Assembly (NCBI RefSeq): GCF_003852895.1
Contig: NZ_QUSW01000002.1
Location: 434,001-498,000 of the forward strand
From: Rhizobacter terrae
GTDB lineage: Bacteria > Pseudomonadota > Gammaproteobacteria > Burkholderiales > Burkholderiaceae_C
Reading direction: 5' to 3'
Length of the DNA: 64,000 bases
Shown here: in pieces, positions 18,072 to 27,272 of the stretch
How positions within the stretch are numbered: position 1 is the first letter of the stretch
Layout: every line of letters begins with the position of its first letter
Position numbers and translations under genes: made by a program
Notes under the pieces: generated by a model
Database searches by the model: none
What the model was told of the DNA's origin: nothing
Seen by the model: the letters and a program-made list of their open reading frames with translations, nothing else

Positions 18072-19343
18072 TCACTGTGATTTGCGCTGGTCCCACTTGG
18101 GCATGGGCCAGGTGACTTCGCGGCTGGCCATGTTGAAGGGCCACACGGTGTTGTACTTGCCGTCCACGATCTGCACGAGGATGCCGCGGCCCAGCACGTT
18201 CTGGCCGTTCTCGTCGAATTTCACGCCCTTCCAGGGCATGATGAGGTGGTCGGCCGTGATGTTGGTTTCGGTCAGCGCCTTGCGGATGGCTTCGGGCTCC
18301 GTCGACTTCGCGCGGTTGATCGCGTCAGCCATCACCATCAGGCCGGTGAAGGTGCGCGACGAGTTGCCGGTGAAGTTGATCTTGTAGCGGCTGTTGAACA
18401 GCTCGTTCACTTCCTTGATCAGCGGATTGCGGTTGGCCAGGTCCAGCGCCCACACCTCGCGCGTGATGACGTATTCCGCGTCCTTGCCCAGCGTCTTGAT
18501 GAACTCGGTGTCGGTGAAGCCGGCGTTGTTCGCGAGGATCATGTCCGGCGAGAAGCCCAGCTCCTTGTACGTCTTCATCGAGAGGATGGCGTCTGGCGTG
18601 TAGGACGACTGCATCACCAGCGAGGGGTTCGCGGCCTTCAGCGTCTGCACCTCGGAGGTGAGCTGCGTGGTCTTGGCCGGGTAGAGGATCTGCTTGGCCA
18701 GCGTGTAGCCCTTTTCCGGTGCCAGCTTGGCCTGCAGCTTGGTGGTCTCGGTGCCCCACAGGCCGTTCTCGTTGAAGGTGGCGATGGGGCCGATCTTCAC
18801 GCCCTTCTTCTCCTGCAGCTCCTTCAGGAAGTCGAAGGCGTTGTGCACGAAGAGGTCGTCATGCGGCGTGGTGCGGAAGAAGTACTTGAAGCCACGCTGC
18901 GTGAGCGATGCGGACGACGACTCCGGGTTCAGGAACGGAATCTTGTAGCGCTCGGCCATCTGGCTGGCCGTCAGCGTCACGGCGCTGTTGTAGGAGCCGA
19001 CGATGGCCACCACTTTTTCCTGCGTGATCAGGCGCTCGGCTTCGGTGGCGCCCACCTGCGGGTTGCCCTGGTGGTCGGCGAACACCAGCTTGATCTTCGC
19101 GCCCTTGAGCCCCGGCAGGCCGCCGCCCGCAGCGAAGGGCAGGTCGCGCACCTTCGCGCCGTTGTTGATGATGTCGGCGGCCATCTCCAGCGCGTTCTTC
19201 AGCTCGCCACCCACCGACGCGGACGGGCCGGTCAGGGGGTAGATGACGCCGATGCGCACTTCCTGCGTCTGGGCCGAAGCTGTTGCGTGGAAAGCCATCG
19301 CGATGCTGGCGCCGATGATCGCCTTGACGAAGGTTCTGCGCAT
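18072..19343 (-). CDS. Liv-type ABC transporter substrate-binding protein
   Basis: 423 residues. Signal peptide 1-24 (IIGASIAMAFHATASA). The mature part is a type I periplasmic binding protein: VRIGVIYPLTGPSASVGGELKNALEMA, LVFADHQGNPQVGATEAERLI, VVAIVGSYNSAVTLTASQMAERYKIPFLNPESSS, then FGL-type second lobe features. At 399 mature residues it is longer than LivK/LivJ. It is the receptor for the downstream LivHMGF and follows the D-glutamate-cyclase-family gene by 31 bases, so 5-oxoproline or a related amino acid is a reasonable guess for the ligand. Confidence 0.87.
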   Translation of the reverse strand: MRRTFVKAIIGASIAMAFHATASAQTQEVRIGVIYPLTGPSASVGGELKNALEMAADIINNGAKVRDLPFAAGGGLPGLKGAKIKLVFADHQGNPQVGATEAERLITQEKVVAIVGSYNSAVTLTASQMAERYKIPFLNPESSSASLTQRGFKYFFRTTPHDDLFVHNAFDFLKELQEKKGVKIGPIATFNENGLWGTETTKLQAKLAPEKGYTLAKQILYPAKTTQLTSEVQTLKAANPSLVMQSSYTPDAILSMKTYKELGFSPDMILANNAGFTDTEFIKTLGKDAEYVITREVWALDLANRNPLIKEVNELFNSRYKINFTGNSSRTFTGLMVMADAINRAKSTEPEAIRKALTETNITADHLIMPWKGVKFDENGQNVLGRGILVQIVDGKYNTVWPFNMASREVTWPMPKWDQRKSQ

Positions 19344-19374
19344 GGTGTTCTCCTGTGGTTGCTGTCGAAAAGAT

Positions 19375-20193
19375 TCAGAAGGCCGCCAGCTGGTGGTTCA
19401 GCAGGTCGGTGATGAGCATGGCGCCCGGCGCATGCGTGATGCAGAACTCCGGCCGGGCCTGGGTGATGGCGGCTTGCGGCGTCACACCGCAGGCCCAGAA
19501 GAGGGGCAGCTCGTCGCGCATCACTTCCACCGCATCGCCGTAGTCGGGCAGCGAGAGTTCCTTGATGCCGATGAGGCTCGGGTCGCCGATGTGCACCGGC
19601 GCGCCGTGCACGTCGGGGAAGCGCGAAGTGACCTGGATGGCGCGGATGGCGTCGGCCGCACGCAGCGGACGCATGGACACCACCATCGGGCCATGGAAAG
19701 GGCCGGCCGGTTCCGTCTGGATGTTGGTGCGGTACATCGCGACGTTGCGGTTCTGGTCGATGTGGCGCAGCGACAGGCCGGCATCCAGCAGCGCCTGCTC
19801 GAACGAAAACGAGCAGCCGATCACGAACGTGACCAGGTCGTCGCGCCACAGCTTGCGGATGTCGGTGGACTCGTCGATCAGCTCGCCGCGGCGCCACACC
19901 CGATAACGGGGCACGTCGGTGCGGATGTCGATGTCACGCCCCAGCTTGGGGAGCATCGGGTCGCCCGGCTCGGACACCGCGAGCACCGGACAGGGCTTGG
20001 GATTGCGCTGGCAGAAGCGCAGGAAATCAGAGGCCAGCGACTGCGGCAGGATGACGATGTTGCCTTGCACATGGTCTCGAGCGATGCCGCTGGTGTGCCC
20101 CGAGAAGGTGCCTGCACGGATCGCGGCGCGGGCGATGTCGACCTTGCTCACGGTCACTTCTTCATCGCGGATGGCGTGGACTGCTGCGTTCAA
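19375..20193 (-). CDS. D-glutamate cyclase family protein (DUF1445, putative hydro-lyase)
   Basis: 272 residues, normal for the bacterial DUF1445 family. Characteristic stretches are [72 protein letters not shown] and [29 protein letters not shown], ending [12 protein letters not shown] with [17 protein letters not shown]. The Pfam family is named after mammalian D-glutamate cyclase, which makes 5-oxo-D-proline; bacterial members are often called putative hydro-lyases and are little studied. Co-operonic 5-oxoprolinase supports work on 5-oxoproline. It is the first gene after the LysR regulator, 143 bases away. Confidence 0.85.
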   Translation of the reverse strand: MNAAVHAIRDEEVTVSKVDIARAAIRAGTFSGHTSGIARDHVQGNIVILPQSLASDFLRFCQRNPKPCPVLAVSEPGDPMLPKLGRDIDIRTDVPRYRVWRRGELIDESTDIRKLWRDDLVTFVIGCSFSFEQALLDAGLSLRHIDQNRNVAMYRTNIQTEPAGPFHGPMVVSMRPLRAADAIRAIQVTSRFPDVHGAPVHIGDPSLIGIKELSLPDYGDAVEVMRDELPLFWACGVTPQAAITQARPEFCITHAPGAMLITDLLNHQLAAF

Positions 20194-20284
20194 TTCGTTG
20201 CCCCGAAAGATGACTGTCTGATGACGTGAAACGGATTGTGTTGGTCGTCGCAGCGCAGCAGCAAACGGGAAATTTTTTTCTTAG

Positions 20285-20305
20285 ATCATCGATTTTTTCG
20301 ATGAT
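20285..20305. promoter_or_regulatory. perfect inverted repeat, probable LysR-type operator
   Basis: ATCATCGA and TCGATGAT are separated by five T residues, a perfect 21-bp inverted repeat in the 143-base gap between the LysR gene and the DUF1445 gene. It contains T-N11-A spacing as in LysR-type sites and lies about 90 bases before the DUF1445 start. As a terminator of the LysR gene it would lack a T-run on the correct side. Confidence 0.5.
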
Positions 20306-20336
20306 TGGTGAAAACCCTCAATACCGTTTTCCGGGC

Positions 20337-21260
20337 TCAAGACCAGGTCTCGCTGCGTCCCGAACGCCGCCTGGGCTTGCCTGCGCCGACGTACTCCAGC
20401 ACCGCATCCACCACGCCCTGCGCCAGCGTGGACGTGGGGTCGTCACGATAGCTCGCATGCACCGGCAGCGGGGGCAATCTCGCCTCGCACTTCAGGGGTT
20501 TGAGCGGCAGCCGTTCGGCCAGCCGAAGCACGGCCGCCAGCGGCAGCGTCGCCACGCCGAAGCCGCCCTCGACCAGCTGCACCATCGCCGAAATCGATGA
20601 GATGTTGTGCACGTGCCGCAAGGGCACGCCGGCATCGCGGAACACATCCATCAGCGCCACGTGCGGCTGCGAGCCGCGCTGGAAGGTCAGCAAGTCGAAC
20701 TCCGACAGATCGGCCAGCGTGTACCGGCGCTTGCGGTGCACCTGGGTGTTGCCCACGAACACCATCTCCATGGGCGGCAGGGCGCGGCTGCGCAGCCGCT
20801 CGCCGACTGACGGCAGCGCCGCGAAGGCGATGTCCAGCGCGCCGCGGTGGATCTGGTCCACCAGCACGGGCGTGGTTTCCACCGTCAGCTCCAGCTCGAA
20901 GTCGGGGTTGCCGGCGCGCATGGAATGCACCCAGTCGATCAGCCAGGAGTGCAGCACCGACTCGATGGCCCCGATGCGCAACGACACCGCCCGCTGCGCA
21001 CCGTCCGCGCCGCCCATCTCGCCCTTGATCTCGCGCTGCAGTTCCAGCAGGCGCTGCGCATGGTTGAAGAAACGCATGCCCGCCACGGTGAGCCGGAACT
21101 GCTTGTCGCGCCGGTCCAGCAGCAGCACGCCCAGCTCCTCCTCCAGCGCCGCGATGCGGCTGCTCATGGCCGATTGGGTGATGAACAGCTTCTCCGCCGC
21201 GCGAGACACGCTCTTGAGCGAGACGACCCAGTAAAAGGCTTCCACGAATCGCAGGTTCAT
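20337..21260 (-). CDS. LysR family transcriptional regulator
   Basis: 307 residues. The winged helix at 1-60 reads MNLRFVEAFYWVVSLKSVSRAAEKLFITQSAMSSRIAALEEELGVLLLDR, followed by a linker helix and a two-lobe effector domain (LRIGAIESVLHSWLIDWV, VDQIHRGALDIAFAALP). The frame is open further upstream, but ATG 21260 starts the conserved domain. It is transcribed in the same direction as the downstream 5-oxoproline cluster and diverges from pqiA; the palindrome at 20285 is the likely binding site for control of the cluster. Confidence 0.88.
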   Translation of the reverse strand: MNLRFVEAFYWVVSLKSVSRAAEKLFITQSAMSSRIAALEEELGVLLLDRRDKQFRLTVAGMRFFNHAQRLLELQREIKGEMGGADGAQRAVSLRIGAIESVLHSWLIDWVHSMRAGNPDFELELTVETTPVLVDQIHRGALDIAFAALPSVGERLRSRALPPMEMVFVGNTQVHRKRRYTLADLSEFDLLTFQRGSQPHVALMDVFRDAGVPLRHVHNISSISAMVQLVEGGFGVATLPLAAVLRLAERLPLKPLKCEARLPPLPVHASYRDDPTSTLAQGVVDAVLEYVGAGKPRRRSGRSETWS

Positions 21261-21374
21261 GCTGCGGATCGTATCTGCCCGGTCGAGCGCTTGTCCTACA
21301 GTGCCTTCCCGGGCACATTCGTACCATTGACCCCAACCCGGCCACCTCCGCCGGACCCCAGGAACCCAGCGCGC

Positions 21375-21974
21375 TTGCAAGACCAACCCCTCATCGTCTG
21401 CGACCAATGCGATGCCGTTCACCGCTGGCGCCCGCTGGCCAGCGGTGAGGTGCTGCATTGCCACCGCTGCGATGCGGTGCTGGCGCGCGGCCACCGGCTG
21501 GGCGTGGAGGCCATGCTCGCCCTGACGCTGGCCGCCGGCATGGTGCTGCTGATCGCCAACTGCTCGACCATCGTCGACATCGACCTGCGCGGATCACGCA
21601 CGGCCGCCACCCTGCCGTATGCCATCCACCTCATGTGGAATGCCGGCGAGCCCCTCGTCGCGGTGCTGTCGGCGCTGACGGCCATCGTCGCGCCCGCCCT
21701 GCTCATCGGGCTGCGTCTGATGGTGCTGCTGCCGCTGACCCTGGGCCGGCGCGCACGCTGGTTCGGCTGGTGCATGCGGGCCCTGCACGAAGCGACGCGC
21801 TGGAGCATGGTGGAGGTGATGATGGTCGCCGCCGCGGTGTCCATCGTGCGCATCGCCTCGCTGGCGCATGCACTGCCAGGCCCGGGCATGTTCGCATTCG
21901 GCGGGCTGGCCTTGCTGTTGGCCGCCCTCGAATCGGGCGGGCTCAAGCACTTGTGGATGGAGCCTGCGCCATGA
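21375..21974 (+). CDS. pqiA: paraquat-inducible protein A, first half (PqiA domain 1)
   Basis: 199 residues from a TTG start; no ATG or GTG lies in frame between the LysR gene and the first conserved Cys, and a second TTG at 21327 is the alternative. It begins with two CxxC pairs (VCDQCDAVH and LHCHRCDAVL) and has four membrane segments (LALTLAAGMVLLIANC and others). A full PqiA has two such units in one chain; here they are two genes. PqiA is the inner-membrane part of the PqiABC lipid-transport bridge. A TACAGT -10 box lies at 21297. The stop overlaps the start of the 66-base micro-ORF. Confidence 0.8.
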   Translation: MQDQPLIVCDQCDAVHRWRPLASGEVLHCHRCDAVLARGHRLGVEAMLALTLAAGMVLLIANCSTIVDIDLRGSRTAATLPYAIHLMWNAGEPLVAVLSALTAIVAPALLIGLRLMVLLPLTLGRRARWFGWCMRALHEATRWSMVEVMMVAAAVSIVRIASLAHALPGPGMFAFGGLALLLAALESGGLKHLWMEPAP

Positions 21975-22036
21975 GCCCCGCACGGCCGCCCGAAGGGGCT
22001 CGCACCGCAGTGCGCAGCACGGAGGTGTCCCAATGA
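21971..22036 (+). repeat. repeat A copy 1: 21-residue micro-ORF bridging pqiA halves
   Basis: A 66-base open frame starting at the ATGA of the upstream stop and ending at the ATGA of the downstream start. It encodes 21 residues with the core ARPPEGARTAVRSTEV. Bases near its end (CACGGAGGT) form a strong ribosome binding site for the next gene. Two further copies of identical length occur at 31790-31855 and 49350-49415. The residue pattern is conserved among the copies although the DNA varies, but three copies are too few to tell coding selection from recent copying. Confidence 0.8.
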
Positions 22037-22659
22037 GCTTCACGCCCGCCCAGATGCTCGGCTGCGAATACTGCGGCACGGTATCCGCCGCGCCCAACGC
22101 CGAAGACGACCACACCCTGCGCCTGCGTTGCCCGCATTGCGGCAACCGGCTGCATGCCCGCAAGCCGCGCAGCCTGCAGCGCACCTGGGCGCTGCTTGCG
22201 GCCTCGGTGCTGCTGTACGTGCCGGCCAACCTGCTGCCGATCATGACCACCACCAACGTGTTCCGCAGCAACACGTACACCATCGCGGGCGGCATCGGCG
22301 AGCTGTGGACCGACAAGGCCTATGGCCTGGCGGCCATCGTGTTCGTGGCCAGCATCATCGTGCCGCTCCTGAAGATCGTGGCGCTGGCGCTGCTGGCCTG
22401 GACGGCGCGGCGGCGTTCCGGTTGGCGGCGGCTGGAACGTGCGAAGCTCTATCGCGTCGTCGAGACGGTGGGCCACTGGTCCATGCTCGACGTGTACGTG
22501 GTCGTGCTGCTGGTGGGCATGGTGCGCTTCGGCAAGCTCGCCAGCGTCCAGCCCGAGCCCGGCCTCATCGCCTTCGCGGCCGTGGTGATCCTCACCATGT
22601 TCGCCGCGCGCAGTTTCGACCCCCGGCTCATCTGGCAGGAGCATGCCCCCCGTGGCTGA
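22033..22659 (+). CDS. pqiA: paraquat-inducible protein A, second half (PqiA domain 2)
   Basis: 208 residues with two CxxC pairs (LGCEYCGTVSA and LRCPHCGNRLH), then four membrane segments; the PqiA hallmark YVPANLLPIMTTTNVF lies near residue 65, and GHWSMLDVYVVVLLVGMVRFGKLA follows. ATG 22033 uses the GGAGG supplied by repeat A and overlaps the micro-ORF stop. Together with the preceding gene it supplies the two halves of PqiA. Its 3' end overlaps pqiB by 17 bases. Confidence 0.88.
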   Translation: MSFTPAQMLGCEYCGTVSAAPNAEDDHTLRLRCPHCGNRLHARKPRSLQRTWALLAASVLLYVPANLLPIMTTTNVFRSNTYTIAGGIGELWTDKAYGLAAIVFVASIIVPLLKIVALALLAWTARRRSGWRRLERAKLYRVVETVGHWSMLDVYVVVLLVGMVRFGKLASVQPEPGLIAFAAVVILTMFAARSFDPRLIWQEHAPRG

Positions 22660-24358
22660 ACACGACGACACCAACCCGCCCGTAGAAGGGCCCGCAAGCG
22701 TACCGCCCGAGCCAGCGCCGCCTGTGCCCGCGGCCGTCGCGGAACCCGTGGTGCGCAAGAAGAACCCGGCGCGGCTGTCGCTGGTGTGGCTGGTGCCCAT
22801 CGTCGCCGTGATGATCGGCCTGTCGCTGCTCATCTCGTCGGTGCTGCAAGCCGGCCCGCGCGTGACCATCGAGTTCCGCACCGCCGAAGGCCTGGAACCC
22901 GGCAAGACGGAGGTCCGATACAAGGAGGTGATCGTCGGGCGCGTCGAGACGGTGACGCTCAGCGAGGACCGCAAGCGCGTGCTGGTGGTCGTGCGGCTGG
23001 ACCGCTCGGTGGCCAACCTCGCCGTGGAGGACACGCACTTCTGGGTCGTGCGGCCACGCATCGGCACCGCGGGCATCAGCGGGTTGAACACACTGCTGTC
23101 GGGTTCGTACATCGGCGTGGATGCGGGCACTTCGGCGAAGTCATCGCACGAATTCATCGGCCTGGAAGCCCCACCCTTCGTGCTGCGCGGCGAGGCCGGC
23201 CGAAGCTTCGTGCTGCGCGCGAACGACCTGGGCTCGCTGGACGTGGGCACACCGGTCTACTACCGCCGTGCCCGCGTGGGCCGGGTGGTGGGTTACACGC
23301 TGGACCCGAAGAACGACCTGCTCACCGTGCAGGTGTTCGTCGAGTCACCGTACGAGACGCTGGTGAACCAGCAGTCGCGCTTCTGGAACGCAAGCGGGCT
23401 GGACCTCACGCTCAGCGCCACCGGGGTCACGTTGAACGTGCAGACCCTGGCCTCGGTGATCGCCGGCGGCATCGCCTTCGAGCGGCTGCCCGGCAGCGAG
23501 GGCATGCCCCCGGCTCCGGCCGGCGCCACCTTCAGCCTCTTCCACGACCGCAAGGCCGCGCTCGCGCCGCCCGACGGGCCGCCAATGGAAGTGCGCATGG
23601 TGTTCGACCAGTCGGTGCGCGGCCTCGCCATCGGCGCGCCGATCGACTTCCTGGGCATCGAGATCGGCACCGTGCAGTCCATGTCGCTGCAGTTCGACGC
23701 CAAGCGCCGCCGCTACCCGATGGAGGTGACCGCGCAGATCTTCCCGCTGCGGCTGGGCGCCATCCGCACGGCGATGCTGCGTGACTCGACGCTGTCCGAG
23801 GATGCGGACGTGCGATTCATGCGCACGCTGGTGGACAACGGCGTGCGCGCCCAGCTGCGCACGGCCAACCTGCTCAGCGGCGCGCAGTACATCGCGCTGG
23901 ACTTCATGCCCAAGACCACGCCCGCCCAGCTCGCAATGAGCAACGGCGCGCCGCTCATTCCCACCGTGCCGGGCACGCTCAGCGAGCTGCAGCCGCAGAT
24001 CGCCGAGATCGTCGCCAAGGTGAGCAAGGTGCCCTTCGACGAGATCGGCCGCGACCTGAGCAGCACGCTCAAGCAGGCGCAGCAGAGCATCCGCCAGCTC
24101 ACGCCCGAAGCGCAGAAGGCCTTGGCCGAAGTGCAGCGCACGCTGCAGTCGGTGCAGGCCTCGGTGGACAGCCTCAACCGCAACCTGCTGGACGAAAGCG
24201 CGCCGGTGCAGCGCAACGTCGAGCAGACGATGGTGGAGCTGCAGCGCGCCGCGCAGGCCCTGCGCACGCTGGGCGACTACCTGCAGCGGCATCCCGAATC
24301 CATCCTGCGGGGCAAGCCTGCGGACCCGGCATTGAACTCACAGGAGAAGAGCCGATGA
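22643..24358 (+). CDS. pqiB: intermembrane transport protein PqiB (MCE family)
   Basis: 571 residues, the usual PqiB length. A short cytoplasmic Pro-rich N-terminus and one membrane helix (LVWLVPIVAVMIGLSLLISSV at about 50-70) are followed by three MCE domains (starting near GPRVTIEFRTAEGLEPGKTEVRYKEVIVGRV, ANDLGSLDVGTPVYYRRARVGRV and VRMVFDQSVRGLAIGAPIDFLGIEIGTV) and a long C-terminal helical needle (about 450-540). PqiB forms a hexameric tube across the periplasm that carries lipids between membranes. Confidence 0.92.
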   Translation: MPPVAEHDDTNPPVEGPASVPPEPAPPVPAAVAEPVVRKKNPARLSLVWLVPIVAVMIGLSLLISSVLQAGPRVTIEFRTAEGLEPGKTEVRYKEVIVGRVETVTLSEDRKRVLVVVRLDRSVANLAVEDTHFWVVRPRIGTAGISGLNTLLSGSYIGVDAGTSAKSSHEFIGLEAPPFVLRGEAGRSFVLRANDLGSLDVGTPVYYRRARVGRVVGYTLDPKNDLLTVQVFVESPYETLVNQQSRFWNASGLDLTLSATGVTLNVQTLASVIAGGIAFERLPGSEGMPPAPAGATFSLFHDRKAALAPPDGPPMEVRMVFDQSVRGLAIGAPIDFLGIEIGTVQSMSLQFDAKRRRYPMEVTAQIFPLRLGAIRTAMLRDSTLSEDADVRFMRTLVDNGVRAQLRTANLLSGAQYIALDFMPKTTPAQLAMSNGAPLIPTVPGTLSELQPQIAEIVAKVSKVPFDEIGRDLSSTLKQAQQSIRQLTPEAQKALAEVQRTLQSVQASVDSLNRNLLDESAPVQRNVEQTMVELQRAAQALRTLGDYLQRHPESILRGKPADPALNSQEKSR

Positions 24359-24957
24359 AGCGCGTGACCGGCGTGGCCCTGGTGGTGGCGTCAGCACTCG
24401 CGGCGTGCTCGACGAACAAGGTGCCCGAGCGGTTCCACACGCTCGTTCCTGCGGACGCCGCAGTGCCGGCCCAGGCGCAGGGGCTGGTCTACATCCACCC
24501 CGTCGGCATTCCGCCGCAGGTCGACCATGCGCAGTGGGTGGTCCGCCAGGCCGATGAGTCGCTGCTGATGCTGGAACAGGACCGCTGGGCCGCGCCCTTG
24601 CAGGACGAGCTGCGCGGCGCGGTGGTGGCTCGGCTGGCGGCGAAGTGGGGCATCGTGGACGTCAAGGGCATGCTCGCGCCATCGGGCCCGATGCTGTCGG
24701 TGCACATTGACGTGCAGCGATTCGAGACCACGCCCGGCCGCGAAGCGCGCATCGACGCCAACTGGTCGGTGAACTCCAACCAGAAGGGCTCGGACAGCCT
24801 GCTGTGCCGCAGCGTCATCCAGGAGCCGGTGAGCGAGCCCGGCATCGCACCGCTGGCTGCAGCCCACAGGCGGGCGGCAGTCCGCCTTGCCGACGAGATC
24901 GGCCAGCAGCTCACGGCGATCCGCCAGGGGCAGCGCGCCGCTTGTGCGCAGAAGTGA
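24355..24957 (+). CDS. pqiC: PqiC-like ABC-type auxiliary lipoprotein
   Basis: 200 residues. The lipobox LAAC gives a lipidated Cys at residue 18 (ALAACSTNK). The body has the PqiC/DUF330 pattern with RFHTLVP, VYIHPVGIPPQVDHAQWVVR and a VHIDVQRFETTPGREARIDANWSV strand pair. PqiC sits in the outer membrane and binds the end of the PqiB tube. Its start overlaps the pqiB stop by ATGA, so the operon is pqiA1-micro-ORF-pqiA2-pqiB-pqiC. Confidence 0.88.
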   Translation: MKRVTGVALVVASALAACSTNKVPERFHTLVPADAAVPAQAQGLVYIHPVGIPPQVDHAQWVVRQADESLLMLEQDRWAAPLQDELRGAVVARLAAKWGIVDVKGMLAPSGPMLSVHIDVQRFETTPGREARIDANWSVNSNQKGSDSLLCRSVIQEPVSEPGIAPLAAAHRRAAVRLADEIGQQLTAIRQGQRAACAQK

Positions 24958-24980
24958 TGCGGCCTGCCCGGCCGCATCAC
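24954..24980. terminator. hairpin between convergent pqiC and SGNH gene
   Basis: A perfect 11-bp stem (GTGATGCGGCC / GGCCGCATCAC) with a five-base loop overlaps the pqiC stop codon and ends 10 bases before the stop of the convergent gene. It has no T-run but could work from both sides. Confidence 0.6.
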
Positions 24981-24990
24981 TGTGCCTGCT

Positions 24991-25806
24991 TCAGTCCCGC
25001 TTCAGGATTTCATCGGCCACGATGCGCGCCGCATGCTTGGCCGTCTCCGGCGTCGGGTGGATGCCGTCGCCGATGTGCACGAAGTCCTTCCACATGTCGA
25101 CCACCACAGCCTTGGGCACTTCGGCGCTGAGGCGCGTGCGCGAGAGCTGGCGAAGCTGGTTGTAGTCGGCCTCGCCGATCACCCAGGCCAGGCCGAACAG
25201 GCTGCGGAACAGCGGCAGGTCCAGCTTCTCGTAGCGCGGCATCACGTCGTAGATGGGCGTGATGCCACGCGACACCGCGTCCTGCCCCAGCGCGACGAGC
25301 CGGTCCACCGTCTGGTTCATCTGCGCGGCCGTGCAGGGCTGCGACTGATTCTGCGGAATGCCGAAGGCATCGGCATGCAGGCAGTCGTTGGACATGGTGA
25401 TGACCACGTACTTCGCGTTGTAGGTGTTGAAGCTGGGCGGTTGAGCGACGCGCGCCAGCGCCTTATGGAATTGCGTCTGGTAGCTCTCCCAGCCCGCCGG
25501 TCCGCAGGTGGGAGCGCCCGGGGCGCAGTAGGGACGCGCGAAGGTCCCCGCTCCGCCCTGCCCCTCGTTGATGACATAGCCCGGCAGCGGATTCGTTCGC
25601 GTCAGCGCCTGCCCGAGGCTCAGGTAGCTGCCGAGCCCGACCGAGACGCCGCCCAGCGGCGCGACGCCGTTGTTGAACGGCGTCTTGCCCTCGGCATACG
25701 ACGCGCCGACGACCAGCAGCGGCAGTTGAGAAGCCTTGTCCTTGGCCCAGGCCGCATGACACGCAGCCGCACAGAGCGCCAGACCCACCCATTGCTTCAG
25801 TTTCAT
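24991..25806 (-). CDS. secreted SGNH/GDSL-type esterase
   Basis: 271 residues with a signal peptide (LALCAAACHAAWA). SGNH blocks are visible: LLVVGASYAEG with the nucleophile Ser (block I, GAS in place of GDS), GQGGAGTFA (block II Gly), TMSNDCLHAD (block III Asn) and HIGDGIHPTPE with the Asp-x-x-His pair (block V) near 248-251. Several Cys residues suggest disulfides. It probably hydrolyses an ester or lipid in the periplasm or medium. It lies 128 bases after the NRAMP gene, with a hairpin between them. Confidence 0.82.
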   Translation of the reverse strand: MKLKQWVGLALCAAACHAAWAKDKASQLPLLVVGASYAEGKTPFNNGVAPLGGVSVGLGSYLSLGQALTRTNPLPGYVINEGQGGAGTFARPYCAPGAPTCGPAGWESYQTQFHKALARVAQPPSFNTYNAKYVVITMSNDCLHADAFGIPQNQSQPCTAAQMNQTVDRLVALGQDAVSRGITPIYDVMPRYEKLDLPLFRSLFGLAWVIGEADYNQLRQLSRTRLSAEVPKAVVVDMWKDFVHIGDGIHPTPETAKHAARIVADEILKRD

Positions 25807-25839
25807 TTGACAATTCCCGTTGATTGATTGGAGTAGTGA

Positions 25840-25864
25840 CCGGTGCAGAGAGCGTCTGCACCGG
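25840..25864 (-). terminator. hairpin between NRAMP and SGNH genes
   Basis: A perfect 10-bp stem (CCGGTGCAGA / TCTGCACCGG) with a five-base loop, 70 bases after the NRAMP stop. It lacks a T-run on either strand, so termination is possible but unproven. Confidence 0.45.
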
Positions 25865-25934
25865 CCAGGCAAGGCTGAACGCCCCGCCTGAGGGAAGTTG
25901 TCGGCAAAACCGCTGCTGAACTGAAGGGAACGGG

Positions 25935-27272
25935 TCAGCCCGTGACGAGCATCATCACCACGGCGATGGCCATCACGAGGGTGGCGGCCCAGCCGAAGAA
26001 CCGGTGCCGCTGTGAGATCGTGTATTCGCCCATGACGCGCACCGACTGCCCGATCCACATCATCACGACCATGATGGGGACGGAGATGACGCCATTGACG
26101 ATGGCGCTCCACACCAGCGCCTTGATGGGGTCCAGCTCGAACACGCTCATCAGGCTGCCGATGCCGGTGGCGGCGATGATGATGGCGTAGAAGCCGCGGG
26201 CTTCGTGGAAGCCGTGCGAGAGGCTGGCCTTCCATCCGAAGACTTCGCTGACCGCATACGCCGCCGAACCCGCGAGCACCGGCACCGCCAACAGGCCGGT
26301 GCCGATGATGCCCAGCGCGAAGATCGCAAACGCGAACTCGCCGGCCACGGGACGCAGCGCCTCGGCTGCCTCGGACGAGGTCTGGATGCTGGTGATGCCG
26401 TGCATGTTGAGCGTCACCGCGGTCGACAGCACGATGCACAGGGCGATGATGTTGGACAGGCCCATGCCGAAGTAGGTGTCCTGCTTGATGCGGTACAGGT
26501 GCTCCTGCGCATAGGAGGGCACCAGCCGCAGCTGGGCGGCATCGGGCCGGCCGTGGTTGTCTTCCACCTCCTGCGCGGCCTGCCAGAAGAACAGATACGG
26601 GCTGATGGTCGTGCCCAGCACGGCCACGACCATGCTCGCGTAGTCGCTGGCCTTGGCGTTCGCCGGGAAGAAACTCCACGGCTGCAGGGACTCGACAGCG
26701 GCCTGCTGCCAGGGCACCTGCACGACCATCACCACGGCGAAGTACGAGAACAGCGCCAGCGTCAGCCACTTGAGGATGCGCACCGACCGCTCATACGAGA
26801 AGAACACCTGCCCCAGCACGCACACGGTGCCGAAGCCCACGATGAACAGGCTGCGGTGTCCGCCCACCAGCAGGCGTGCGGCTTCGGCCATCGCACCGAT
26901 GTCTGCCGCGATGTTGATGGTGTTGGCCACGACCAGCAGCGCCACGAGCGACATCGTCAGCCAGCGCGGGCACAGCCGGGCGATGTTGGCGCCCAGCCCC
27001 TTGCCGGTGGCCCAGCCGATGCGAGCCGAGAGCATCTGGATGCCGATCATCAGCGGCGTGGTGAGCAGGAGCGTCCACACCAGGCCGAAGCGGAACTGCG
27101 AGCCAGCCTGCGAGTAGGTGGCGATGCCGCTCGGATCGTCGTCCGCGGCGCCGGTGATGAGCCCGGGGCCCAGCCGCTGGGCGAAGGCCCGGGTGGCCGG
27201 CAGCGACTGGCGCGCCCTTTCGACGGCTCGCACGACGAACGGGTTGCGAAGGATGAGTTGTTGCACGGGCAT
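25935..27272 (-). CDS. NRAMP family divalent metal transporter
   Basis: 445 residues with about eleven membrane segments. The first helix has GPGLITGAADDDPSGIATYSQAGSQF, where the canonical NRAMP metal motif DPGN reads DPSG; helix 6 carries VLGTTISPYLFFWQAAQE in place of the usual MPHN region. This combination marks an NRAMP-related subgroup, so Mn or Fe uptake is less certain than for MntH. ATG 27272 has a GGGGAG directly before it; the frame stays open upstream through a GC-rich leader without a better start. Confidence 0.8.
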   Translation of the reverse strand: MPVQQLILRNPFVVRAVERARQSLPATRAFAQRLGPGLITGAADDDPSGIATYSQAGSQFRFGLVWTLLLTTPLMIGIQMLSARIGWATGKGLGANIARLCPRWLTMSLVALLVVANTINIAADIGAMAEAARLLVGGHRSLFIVGFGTVCVLGQVFFSYERSVRILKWLTLALFSYFAVVMVVQVPWQQAAVESLQPWSFFPANAKASDYASMVVAVLGTTISPYLFFWQAAQEVEDNHGRPDAAQLRLVPSYAQEHLYRIKQDTYFGMGLSNIIALCIVLSTAVTLNMHGITSIQTSSEAAEALRPVAGEFAFAIFALGIIGTGLLAVPVLAGSAAYAVSEVFGWKASLSHGFHEARGFYAIIIAATGIGSLMSVFELDPIKALVWSAIVNGVISVPIMVVMMWIGQSVRVMGEYTISQRHRFFGWAATLVMAIAVVMMLVTG

